NCBI GenBank assembly: GCA_943704495.1
Contig: CALSCR010003693.1
Location: forward strand, 1 to 24,878
Direction of reading: 5' to 3'
From: Pigoraptor chileana
Lineage: Eukaryota; Opisthokonta; Filasterea
DNA length: 24,878 nucleotides
Below are positions 9,955 to 24,682 of the stretch, piece after piece (positions within the stretch are counted from its first letter, which is position 1; every line of letters begins with the position of its first letter). The notes under the pieces were generated by a model. It had not been told where the DNA came from. It searched no databases and worked only from the letters and a program-made list of their open reading frames with translations. The position numbers were made by a program, and so were the translations under genes.

Positions 9955-12439
9955 ATGAGTGCCGAGGAGAGCGTTGAGAGAATATCCAGATCCGCGGGAA
10001 TTCGACAAGGGCTGTCCTCCATAACGCGTGCTGTGAGGGAGCTGCCCACGCGAGTTTCAAAGTGCGTATTGGTGGCGTGTTCCGTGCCGCTGAGTTCAGG
10101 CGTCATTCGCTTTTGTTCGGCACGACTGTAAATGCATGGGACAGAGGACAGTTAGCTTGCCCCAACGTGCATATGTTTTTTTTGCCGCTGTTTAATTTTG
10201 TCACATCCCTCGATGTTGTCCAACTGGCAGAAAGCCGGCCATTTCATACAAGCACCGCCTCACTCTGTCGCCGTGGGACAAATTCCGCCAGTTTCGCCGG
10301 TTTCCCTTCAAGCTGACTCTCAATCTGCTGGTTACTGTATTGTGCACTGCCCGCGTAATCCTAGCCACATATCAGTACAATGACTATGTTAATGGACAGC
10401 ATGCGGCGTTTGATGCGCTGTTCAAGCCAGACCCGTCGTCTTCAAAGTCTTCAATATACACCATTGATGGCGTTCTCAACAACATCAACGGCTCTGTACA
10501 CGGTGAGCTGGATGTTTGTTAGGGCGTGGATATTTCGGTTGGTTGTCCGTTTCTATCGGACAGTATTAGGGCCTGGTCTCATCTCTTATTTATCTTTGCT
10601 GCTCACACTCATATGTGTGTGTGCTATTCTCGTATGTTTTTCTCTGTGTTGCTTTGTGGCAATCCTGTCTGGCAGGCTACTTCGATTACGCGTCTTCTTC
10701 GGTCACACACATGTCGATCTTTGCCGCCGACGGGCAGCCATATCCTATCGTCATGTGAGTATTTTGAAATGGGGTAATCTAATTGGCTGTCATGTGTTTA
10801 CTGTATGCACACTTAATTTTCGCTGTCGTTTTACCTTGGGTGTTGGCGCAGGACGCTGCGGCACTACGTGGCTCGGCATCCCTTTCAGAAGAATGCGACT
10901 GAAAACTTCGATCAATACTCAACTGTGCATACGCTCACTGCGAGTGATCCCCTTGGGCCGTTGGGCGCGCTTTCGTCTGGGGAGTCGCTTCGCAGCCTCT
11001 TTGACGGGCTCGCCACAATCACGATCGAGTTTCGACTCGACAGCATACAGATGGGGGCGTTGATCAGCGATGTTGTATACCGCTGGCGATGCCGGTGCAC
11101 GTACGATCTTGCGTCCGGTGGCGGACAGGCACAATTCTTTTTGGCGATTTGGAAAAGCGTCGAAATGAACCGACGAGGACCATTTTTCCTACTCGACCTT
11201 TTCTCGCTCATGTTGGCCATCTGTTCTATCGCTCTCACGCTTAAGGCCTTGCATCAGTCGTACAGGGTGTTTGTCTTCGCCCGGTCCAGGCTGCGAATGC
11301 GGGAGTCTGGTCGATGCTCAACCGAATGCGAGTCGGTGCGTTGGGAATCTCTCAGTCTTAGGGACCGTGTGGCATTTTTCAATCTCTGGTATGTCGTCAC
11401 TACAGCCGCCGACGTTTCGCTTGTTCTTGCGTGCTCGTACGCCATCGCCGTGGACGATCGTGACTTCATCGACAGCACGGACACGATTGATTTTGGAGAT
11501 CTTACGCGAGCAGCGGGATGTTTTCTGCAGTGGCTTAATCTGATGAAGTATTTTGAGTGGCGACCGGATTTTTACGTTCTCGTCCTTGCTGTGCGGTGCA
11601 GTCTCGGTCGGGTTTTTCGATTCATCGTCACTAGCGCTCCACTCTACATGGGATACGCTCTCGCAGGCGTGGTTTTGTTCTCGAATGTCTCAGACAAGTT
11701 TGGCTCCCTTGACAATGCCGCCGTGACGTTGTTTGCTCTTGTCAACGGAGATTCAATATTCGACGTGTTCACAGACCTTGCGGCAGAAAACGACACTGCA
11801 TATCGGGTTTTGAGTCGTGTATACCTCTATTCCTTCTGCACTTTTTTCATTACGACGGTTGTCAACGTGTTCATTTTCATCATCGAAGATGGCTATCGTC
11901 TGGCATCGTCCATTGAGAAAGCAAGACCGGCTGAGCTCGTTACCGACACATCGCGGCTAAAACAGATACTCGATGCCGCCCATTGCGTTGACTTCGCCGC
12001 CGATGGCCAATGTATGTATCCCCCACATTCAGTTGAAGAGGCAGTGGATGACGTTGACGGGCTCGTCGATTCTGCGGCGGAGCGGATGCGAGATGGTTAT
12101 GCACCACTGTCTCTGGATGAGGAAGAGGAACAAAACGACGCAATTTCTTCGTCAGACATCCCTCTCCAAACCCAAGGGGTCACCGACATGCTCATCGATT
12201 TCGGATCCGGTGAAGGGCCATCATCATCTTTGAAATCGGCTAGCAGCAGTCCACCAGGACATCATCCAATTGCAACAGGGCTGTCCTCCATCGATAAGTT
12301 GGAAGCGGAAATAGCTTCGATTCAGTCTACCTTTTCGGCTGAACTGGTGCAAATCCATACGGAATTTATCGCAAAAGTGCGACTTCTGCAGTTGGACGCC
12401 ATTGGACGTCTTCAGCGTGCCATCTGTGAAGATAAATGA
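9955..12439 (+). CDS. MCOLN1: Mucolipin-type TRP channel (TRPML)
   Basis: Four exons, 9955-10061, 10231-10502, 10676-10754 and 10852-12439, give 681 aa (human MCOLN1 580). TRPML channels release Ca2+ and other cations from endolysosomes and are opened by PI(3,5)P2. Seen in order: a basic cluster before TM1, KHRLTLSPWDKFRQFRRF (about 43-60), matching the human phosphoinositide-binding SPCDKFRAKGRKP region; TM1 (63-83); a luminal domain of about 180 residues; TM2 (264-288), TM3 (327-352), TM4 (370-388), TM5 (407-430); a pore loop LFALVNGDSIF with filter NGDS (451-454; human NGDD); TM6 (476-500). The long last exon carries the channel core. The C-terminal tail of about 180 residues has an acidic run (DEEEEQ) and a likely coiled coil in the last 50 residues, neither typical of animal TRPML. 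The symbol names the family, not a paralogue. Confidence 0.9.
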
Positions 12440-13178
12440 GATTCGATTGTTTGAATGACATTATTTATTCAAACATATTCGAGAAATAGCAATCGTGTTA
12501 TCGTTGAATTGATGATAATTCGCATCCATTCGTAAATGTGGTCAAAGAGACTTGATCGGCAATTAAAAGAATTAACTGGTTAGGAAAATACATGTGTCTA
12601 AATTCGCTGAGTATTTATTTTCACACGCATAAACACGTATGATTGTAATTAAAATTCATTATGACAAATCTTCCATTCTATACGCACCTACATAAACGAT
12701 TGATTGAAAGAAAACATTTATGATGCCAAAGTGATCGAATGAACAAGAACTCGACTCAGCCTGATTAAAGACTGGAGAGTATCGTCTCTCAATTTCATAT
12801 CCTGTTGACGCGTCATGGCACGAAACATTGTAGTGTAAATATAAATAGTCCTAAAAATGATAATACAGACATGGATCGAAGAAATACGCAAGTGTTTTCA
12901 GTAGCTGATTGTCGGACAATACAAAAGAGACTAAAAAGACATTATTTGCACTGCCGTGCGGCCAGGACAGAGACTCAAACTTGAGAGCACTCAAAAGTGC
13001 TTGCTGAGGAGCAAGATTGAACACCATCCAAACAATCAACCAAGCAGCACGAGAGACATCGACAACCAAAAAAACAAAAGACAACTTTTCCAAAGTGCCC
13101 AATCGATACAAATGTGTACTGAATAAGAAAACAAACAACAGAAGAGTTATAAGGCGACACTAGCACTCGGGGGGATAT
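12440..13178. other. AT-rich convergent intergenic region
   Basis: The 739 bp between the mucolipin stop and the stop of the small minus-strand gene are visibly richer in A and T than their neighbours. They contain several possible poly(A) signals on both strands (TATTTATT near 12460 and 12611, ATAAAT near 12840). A minus-strand frame at 12851-13138 has no recognisable homology. I see no RNA gene or transposon remnant. Confidence 0.5.
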
Positions 13179-13661
13179 CTACGTTATAAGACTTAGGTAA
13201 AACAGTGAAGCCGTAAAAGCTGTCTGTAAAATTGCGACAAATCGAAGAACAAGAGAAAACGGTATGATGAGTGCACTCACAGAATTCAAAGCCTCGATCT
13301 GCCGTGCCATTTCATCCAATTCTTCTGGAGAGTGACAACTTGTAAACGACTGGTGCTGCACAGCACGACAAGGGAAGCGATTCAGTTGCCCTCCAGGTTG
13401 TACACGCAAACCTGAAGTGCTATTTGGCCAACGAGTTCCCTGTTCCTAGTGCCTCACCCTTAATTCAACACTTGAAGCCAGTTCGGCGAGTCTTGACAAG
13501 TCCGATTCAACGCTTTTCCGTATCGATCGAACTCGGTCCAGTGTGGCCAGTTTGTCATGACCACCGCCAGACGACTTAAAGAACTCAAAAAGCTCCAAAA
13601 CATCGCAGACAAGGTTAGCAACAAGCTGCTCTCCTTCCATACTGAGCTGAGCGGTCTCCAT
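13179..13661 (-). CDS. Small acidic helical protein of unknown family
   Basis: I do not recognise this gene. Three exons can be joined right to left: 13661-13458, 13355-13281 and 13223-13179, about 107 aa. Exon 1 starts METAQLSMEGEQ and contains LVCDVLELFEFFKSSGGG and LDRVRSIRKSVESDLSRLAELASS, likely amphipathic helices; exon 2 has SPEELDEMARQIEALNS. The heptad-like spacing suggests a small coiled-coil subunit of some complex. Donors GTGAGG and GTGAGT are good. The last acceptor is a tandem CAGACAG: the first AG gives a 14-residue tail to 13179, the second (exon from 13219) a different tail ending at 13193. It is divergent from cytochrome b5 with 298 bp between starts. Exon 1 is the best supported part. 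Confidence 0.45.
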
Positions 13662-13959
13662 TTTCAGTCATCAGCCACGACATCTGTTGCAAAAGCAACA
13701 GTTTTCTATTTCCAGGGCCCAACATATGGCTGGCGGCGGTCTCGGGTTATCACGTGATTAGAGCGGTGTTCCCTGTTTGGCTCTGGCTAATCACGCACGT
13801 GCCCACGCGCACAAAGTAGTGCGAACTCGGCCCGCTGCTTTGAACCTCCCATGTGTCGCACAATACATTTGGCCTTCCACTTCAAACCAATCGATACCAC
13901 TTAAGATCTCACCACCATTTCATCAATTTGTTCTGCATTGGTGACTCTATCTTCTCAAA
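13662..13959. promoter_or_regulatory. Divergent promoter region, small gene / cytochrome b5
   Basis: The 298 bp separate two head-to-head start codons. ATCACGTGAT, a 10-bp palindrome with a CACGTG core, lies at 13749-13758 and is followed by TAG. Its flank returns inverted as CTAATCACG, next to CACGTG, at about 13787-13802. These paired sites are candidates for a shared bHLH-type element. No exon is seen here. Confidence 0.4.
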
Positions 13960-14528
13960 ATGGCCGCCATCACAAAGGAAGAGCTTGCAACTCACGCCAG
14001 CCGCGCTGCGGGCGTGTGGTTTTCTATCCACGGAAAGGTGTACGATGTGACGAAGTTTCTTGAGGAGGTGAGGGACTTCCATCAATTAAGTTTTATTTGT
14101 CCATTCAAATGCCGAATATTTTTTTCAAGCTATGGATTATTTCGACCTCGTTCTAAAAGGGAGTTCGTGATGTAATTTACAAGTACACCTGCATCTGCTA
14201 AATCGCACCGTCTCAAAATGTGCGTTATCCGGGACAGCACCCCGGTGGCGAGGAAGTCCTGATGGAGCATGCGGGAAAGGACGCGACGGATGCTTTTGAG
14301 GATGTCGGCCACTCGCAGGATGCCCGTGACATGCTCAAGGATTACCTCAAGGGGGACCTCGCTGGTACCACAAAGGCCGCTGCATCCGCCGCAAAGGCCG
14401 CGCCCGCACAGGCGCCCAAAGCCGCTCCCAAGGCCGCCCCAAAGAGCGACAATACTTCCAACATTATCAAGTTCCTCATCCCTGCCGTCATCGTCGTTGT
14501 TGCCATCATTTACAAGTACTACTTGTGA
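13960..14528 (+). CDS. CYB5A: Cytochrome b5, tail-anchored
   Basis: Two exons, 13960-14067 and 14238-14528, give 132 aa (human CYB5A 134). It is a haem electron carrier on the cytosolic face of the ER (or outer mitochondrial) membrane, feeding desaturases and P450s. The fold is complete: [30 protein letters not shown], the HPGGEE haem loop (His37) and the second axial His61 in [10 protein letters not shown], with the family's usual 24-residue spacing. An Ala/Pro/Lys-rich linker ([16 protein letters not shown]) leads to a C-terminal membrane segment [17 protein letters not shown] ending KYYL, so it is tail-anchored. The splice GAG|GTGAGG to GACAG|CACCCC restores LEEHPGG. It could be the CYB5A or CYB5B orthologue. 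Its 3' end faces paraplegin, 116 bp between stops. Confidence 0.95.
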
Positions 14529-14644
14529 ACGGACCACGCTTCATAGTCCCTATACTTTCATGCCGCCTTTACCATCGTCACTTTTAAAATGGGCAGCATT
14601 TCACATTTCACAAGCAGTTGCATTGCGTCTATGCGTTAGAGTGC

Positions 14645-18503
<3,859 letters not shown>

Positions 18504-18999
18504 AGCCGCCACAGACGTGCAGATGTGATCCCAGATGCCTCTTTGGATGGCGTACGCGTCGCAGCCCGATCGCATGGGCAACTTCACCGCCAAGATCTTT
18601 GCCAAACTATGTTGTGTGAAGACTCAAGTATAAACGAATGCTTGTCTTTGTGTGTACAACGTCTGTCTGCGGATTGTTTTCTGAAAGTCGGCCGCTGTTC
18701 AGAACTGTCTGCCACTGTACCGGCGGTTTTCTCTCCGGCATGATGATGTCATCAGTTGAACTAAATTGTAAAGACGTCATCTTGGTAATGACGATCGCAT
18801 GACATCTATCTCGTTGGCAACCAAAGAATTCAAACTCGGCGGCGGCTGCCGGGACCAGTTTCGTGGCAGTTGCATTCGGTATTAAGAGTTTCCACTGTTG
18901 CACCACATGCACATTACTCACACATCGCGTGCTGGCTACTCTTTCGTTGTGAATGCGAGCGGTGATGCACCCATACATGCTGTAGGACACACCGTACCC
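18504..18999. promoter_or_regulatory. Divergent promoter region, SPG7 / WD-repeat gene
   Basis: These 496 bp lie between the two chosen start codons. The stretch nearest SPG7 stays open in its frame, and the part from 18907 stays open in the WD-gene frame, so either protein may start earlier than chosen. No specific promoter element or RNA gene stands out. Confidence 0.3.
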
Positions 19000-21900
19000 A
19001 TGGCCACACAAGTGGGCATTGCAGCCACTGTTGCGGCGGCAGGAGCGCATTTTGTGGATCCGTATGGCGCGGACCCGTATGCGGACTATGGCCTGGACCC
19101 ATCTGTCGCCGACCCCGCCGGGGCTGAAGACCCGCCCGCCCAAGAGCCCGTCCCGTCGACGCCCGCGGCCGAAGAGCGACCGGCTCCGCGAGCCATCGAC
19201 CCCGCTGTGGTGCGGGCGCGCCGACAAATTGCTTTGCGTCGCTGGCAAATGCTCAAGGATGTCGTCTTCAATCGCGACGTACCCAACTATCTGCAGTCAC
19301 ATCAGGCCGCTAACTTCGTGCTCGCCATTCAGCAAGGCGTGGTGCCCACACGAAGTCTGCCACACAGCTACCCGATCCGATGCGTGGTATTCAATTCCAC
19401 CGACAACTCGATCGTATCATTTGACACGCGCGGCGCTAATGTGTACCTTGCGGGCAGGACGCTCAAGCAGACCACAGGCAAAGAAATCTCACGCCTTGTC
19501 CACATTCCGGACTTCAATATTTATGTCGGATCCTCGATGGACTACAAAATTAAGGTGCTTGTGTGCTGTTGCTGCAGTTGCTTCAATGCTCTCTGTGCAC
19601 ACGCCAATTACGTGCGCAGATCACTGACATATCTTTGACTCGTGCCACCATTGTACTTGGGCAGATTTTCAATTCAAAGTGCGATGTTCTGGCAACCATA
19701 GCGAGCCCTAAACCCGTTCTGAGGTGAGAATGAGGGGACCAAATGTATGTTGTCCGCCATTGACTTAGTGGATGTTGACATATCTTAATGCACCCGTGTG
19801 ACGTCCTCTGTGCAGCGCCGTCTACAATTCGCCGACGCATGAGCTTGTGACTGGTGGAATTGGCAATGTCATGGTAAGCTAACATGCTCAATTGGGAAGA
19901 GTCTTTTCACCTTTGGAAGCCAAACATTCATTTGGTTCACCTCCTTATGCTTGAATCTTATTTCAACTCCATAACTTATTGGCGCCATCGGTAAGGTGTG
20001 GAATGTGCGAAGCGAAAAGTCTCTTGTACCGCGCCTCACAATTGTGGCTGGCATGGACCCAGAACAGTGGATTTCGCACATTGCCCTGGACAACAAAAGT
20101 TCGCGGTGCTTTGCCGTTTCAGAAAACAATGTCATGGTGTACGACTTTGCGGGCGGCACACACCTGCAGACGTTGAGGGATCTTCACTTGCGGCCTATCA
20201 CGGGCTGTATATATTATGAACCGCTACAGTACCTGGTTACGTGCTCCAAAGATGGAACGGGTGCGTTTGTGAGGAGTCTTGTGCGAGCCTTCGCTGTCAG
20301 CCGCTGCTCATTCCTACATTCTGCTTTGGGTGTGCTTGGTCATCACACGAGAGTGGGTTTTAAACTGCAATTGGTGTCTCCCTACCCACACTCCCTTGCA
20401 GTCAAACTGTGGGATTCTATGGTGAACAACGTCCATAGCTTTGCTGGGCATGCGAAAGCCGTCACGTCTCTCTGTTTCTATCCCTTCAAGCCATTGGTGA
20501 TGACGTCATCCCTGGACAGCACCATCGCAGTCTGGAATCTGGAAACGCTCAGCGAATACACACGGTATGCACATATATGGGAAGAGCATGTTGTTCAGAT
20601 GGCCCTCCCATTCGTCGCGTGTATGATGGGATGGTGATTATCCGTTGCATTGCTGACATCGATGCTGTCCGACGACGGCCCATCCTTCCCCCTGTAGGAT
20701 CCAGACACGATTCCCTATTGAAGGCATGACAATTATGCGCGACGCACAGTTTTTCTCGTATTCGACGCATTCGATCGACTTTTGGGCCGTACAGCACGTA
20801 TCCAACCTGTTTACAACGATTAGGTAAGCCCTCTAAATCAAATTGTGTGTGGCTTGGGAGAAAAACGCGGAGATGCACAGGGGAGTTGGAAGGGGAGGGT
20901 ATCGAGGGAGCAGCTCTTGTGTTGGATACGTTGCTTGTTGCAGCTGACTTTGCGCACTTTTGCGCACTCTGTTGGCGGAACACTGACTGGCTCTTCTTGC
21001 ATGGGGATAACCAATCCCATCTTCATTCAGCTCTGGGGTCACGATGCTCCGCCGCATCACCTCGCCTGGATCGGCCGCGCGGCTAATGGCTGTGGCGGAG
21101 GACGGGAGTGTTCGCCTCATTTCGCCGGTGTCGGGATCGATTCTGTGCACTGTTTTCCCGACCGTCGACACAAATGCTCTTGTCGATGTTGCATACGTCA
21201 CCTCGGAAGAACGTTTGTACTTACTCATGATCAAAGGAGACGTGCTGGTGTACAACACCAACTCCAATCCGTGCTTTGTTCTTGAAGTGTGGCCCGCGAA
21301 GTCAAGCGGTGGGTGGCCATGCCTTTGTACTCTGCGGCCGTTTGGATGCCGTTCAGATGCGTCGTGCGTTTCTCTGTAGTATACTCTAATCATTGTGTTT
21401 ATGGCAGCTCTGCATTCGTCGGCACATGTAGATAGTCACTCGTTGTGTCGCCTGCGAATGCGTCGTTGGGCGAGGAACACTCGTGAGACTCTGTTTTTCT
21501 TTTGGTTGTCTCCTTATATTTCTTCGTCTGGCCTCGCAGCTAAGGAGCGTTGCAAGTGCATGTGCATATACGACTATGTGGTCGATCAGCGCCGACTGTC
21601 ACTTATCGAGAAGGGCGACCGGTGGCTCATGCTCGGTATGTTCGCGGTCCGCGGGACAACGTCGAACTCCAAGTCAAAGACGCTCCTTCTCGGCGGATTG
21701 CAAAACGGAATGATTGCTGTTTACGACCGTAACAACTTGGGAAAGATAGAATTCAGTGTGCAGGTATGATTGCTCCCTGATGTACAACGTGGTTGCCCGT
21801 GTGGCGATGATTTTTGCGATATACTGTCACGAAGTGCTCATGTTTTCTGTGGGATTTATACGTCCCAATGCGCGGCTTCCATATGTGCATTTGTCCAAAC

Positions 21901-24545
21901 CAGGCTCACGCGGGAGAAGTGGAGCAATTACTGCCCGATGCCATGCATTCGCGCCTCATATCTTCCGGCACTGGTGGGTGGGCCACATGCCATGTGTCTG
22001 CATCTGAGTGCATGCGGTGCGCAAATGAAAGTCTAATGTGCTATTTTATGCTGCGACCGTGATTGTGCTCCGACAGATCGAATGGTGCGCGTCTGGCACT
22101 TGTATCCGTACTCTCAGGATGTGCTCATCCCCGTGCAGACGATTGCCTGCCACCAGCAGCCGTCTATGCTCCGCATCTTCAATCACTCTCTCTGCGTCGC
22201 CACGGAAGATGCTGCTATCTTGATGTTCGACATTTCGGAGAAAGGTAAGTGCGCTGCTGCTCTGTGGCAGCATGTTTTGGTCCAGTGTGTTCACCAAACT
22301 GAGGCTTCTGCGTGCGTTGGTATTTGGACTGCCAATATTGACCGATTGCTTTCTGTTGTCCATGCAAAGGCACGCAAAGCCACCATGCCACAGACGAAGA
22401 CCACACTGGTCGCATAACAGGCCTCAGCGCATGCAAACCATTGGGCATATTTGTATCGTCAAGCACGGACGGCACCATCAAAGTATGGGACAAGGACAAC
22501 GCGCTTATTCGGTGGGTAATTGTGACTTCAACAGGCTTCAGTTTAACTATAGCCACGATTTTTAGTGATTGTGGGGAAATGCTTTGCCGCTGGTTTCGCG
22601 TCGCATTAACTATCTTCACCTCCGATTCTTATACAGCGAGATTCAGCTCAACGAGCCGATACCCAGTGTTGCTTTTCTAAACACGCGGGGTGACATTGTG
22701 GTTGGGCTGCACAATCACATCCACGTCATTCGGGCGGTGGACTGTATCCGCGCTGCTGGCAGCATCTGTGTGGATGACTGAGTAGTTATGCCCCACTGTG
22801 TGCATTCCACTTGTTTGTTTCCCTTGACAAACACGCGTATTGTGCTTTGCAGACCTCCCCGTTAATCCGTCGCGCTTCTTCACCCTCGCAACGACTAAGG
22901 AAGACATCCGCGAGGATCCAATCAAGTTTGACCCGGATTTGGAGTTTTGGCGAACACCACGCGATCGCGAGTCGTCGCACAAGAGCCTTCTTGGGTAAAA
23001 ATTTTTGTTGCATAAATACACATGCTCCGGTCACTCGAATTATTATTGTTTCCAAGCATTGCTGACTGTATCTCTCGACCTCTGCTTCCCTCTTTTACGC
23101 TCATACGGCACAGCCTGGCTGATCGCCGCGAAGATATTGCTCTCCAGTCGTCCATTCAGCTCGGCGGTCGCCATTTTGTGCGCAATGCAGACAGGCGGGC
23201 ATCCATCGCGGTTCCGATAGACTTTGATGGGTCGCGACCCCTCTCCAGCGCCATTTCGGGTCTGCTGCCGGCCGCCATCTCCGCGCAAGGTTCACAACAA
23301 CTCCACCAGCAGCCGCTACAAGTGGGATTAGTGCAGGCGCAGGCACAGGCGCAGGGGCACGTGATCAGCGCACCAGGCGCCGGCAGGTCGCGCGCCCCCA
23401 GCCTCTTCCCGCCGATTGCGGGTGCATCCACTTCGGGCCCGGATGTGGTGCTCACGGGGGTTGCTGGCGACATTGCCCGCATATCGCAGCGGGACAGTGA
23501 TCTGCGTTACTTTCGAGACAGGGAAGTGTCGATTGTGGACGACCGCACTCCAGTGCTCAGCGCCCGTGCGGCCTCAAAATATCTCAAGTACATCTTTCCT
23601 AATGTCGATTTGAAGACCGTGCCTGCCATCGGTGGTGAGTTTTGCCTCATAACGTTTCCGTGATATATATTTCAGGGATTGGGAGGCTCTATGACATGAC
23701 ATCTTATCGTACATGTTTTTGGGTTCTGCCCATGGCCGTATGTTGACACGATCCATCATAATGTGTTTTCCATTGTTTTGTACCGATCACGTGAAGACGT
23801 ACGTGCGGCCACTCCAGTCTACGACGACGACGGCGGTGAGCGCGCACGCAAGGAAGCCGAGCTTGTTGCCCTCGCCGCCAAGCTGGGGCTGCCCACTGAC
23901 CACCGCGGGATTCCGGTTATCGCGCCAGATGGCTTCATTCCCAATTCAACGATCATCCGCCTGCTGATGGACCTGGGATACATGCCCCGCCCACCGCCGC
24001 CGCCCGTGCAGCGTTGGCGGCCCCAGAGCCTCAGTGACGAGCAAAGACGCTTGCTGCGCGAGACTGCCGACGACGACGACCTCGTGGACCCCGAGCCGTT
24101 TGTGCCTCAAACATCATCCAAACTGAACGACTGGCTGCAGATGGCCATGCAGAAAGCCTCACCAGAACACTCTGACTCTGAGTATCTTGAGAAGGAGGAC
24201 GAACCGCCGCGGCGCGTTCGCACACCAAAGAAGCGCGTGAAGGTCAAGGCAGCAAAGGCAAAGACTGTTATTCTCCCGCCAGACTTTATCGCTCAGTTTT
24301 CCTTGTACGACTGGTATCCGGATCCGCAGACTTTCGAGCACACGATGGAGGCTTTTTCGCAGCAGCTCATTGCAAAGTTTTTAGCGGGCGACTTTCGCGT
24401 GAAGACAGAAATTATTCAAGCATTCCAGCGGCTGACATATACGCCAGGGATCCTGCGGAAGGAGCCTGTCGTGGACCTTCTCGCCAACCATCTCGACCAA
24501 AGCCTCGTTATACTCGTTCCAGAATCCGACGCTGGACACAAAAGG
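19000..24545 (+). CDS. Long WD-repeat protein, WDR87/WDR97-like (partial, continues right)
   Basis: Fifteen exons: 19000-19554, 19620-19723, 19816-19873, 19996-20260, 20402-20564, 20698-20823, 21031-21308, 21540-21763, 21904-21973, 22077-22244, 22370-22511, 22637-22743, 22853-22994, 23114-23634 and 23797-24545; at least 1224 residues in phase. After a low-complexity DPYGADPYADYG region come WD-type blades: VWNVRSEKSL, VKLWDSM, IAVWNLE, a second propeller with MAVAEDGSVRLISPVSG and DRMVRVWHLY, then DGTIKVWDKDN. The order of blades, including SVRLISPVSG, recalls vertebrate WDR97/WDR87, proteins linked by expression to cilia or sperm; this match is from memory. The C-terminal part has a QAQAQAQ patch, proline-rich PRPPPPP, a basic KKRVKVKAAKAK run and helical ARM/HEAT-like sequence. 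The last donor is probably GCAAGT at 24546; unspliced, the frame stops at 24608. The ATG at 19000 has a good context; 18907 is an alternative. Confidence 0.8.
22744..22852 (+). other. Possible U12-like GT-AG intron in the WD-repeat gene
   Basis: The 109-bp intron would start GTATCCGCGC (U12 GT-type consensus GTATCCTTT) and end TTTGCAG, with TCCCTTGAC at 22820-22828, one mismatch from the U12 branch consensus TTCCTTRAC but 25 nt from the AG, on the long side. The join gives R-A-V-D-Y-L-P-V-N-P. A normal donor GTGTGG at 22768 is also in phase and would add eight residues, so the assignment is open. Confidence 0.4.
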
Positions 24546-24682
24546 GCAAGTGCAGTGTCATGTGTGATTGCATCGCAGCAATCCGTGCGTGCGTTGTCAT
24601 ACTGCTGATGCTCATCTTTCCCCCGTCCTTGCACACACACGCACGCCCTTAAATGCACACATACGCACACATTCTGTCTTGT

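Noticed and set aside
12508-12606. C/D snoRNA-like TGATGA...CTGA arrangement
   Set aside because: The boxes are about 95 nt apart with no terminal stem and no convincing D'/C' pair.
12851-13138. Minus-strand frame of 95 codons in the AT-rich gap
   Set aside because: Its hydrophobic, Phe/Leu-rich reading looks like an AT-rich chance frame; no homology or supporting splice sites were found.
22046-23482. Long minus-strand frames opposite the WD-gene exons
   Set aside because: They are antisense shadows of coding sequence that matches WD repeats exon by exon on the plus strand.
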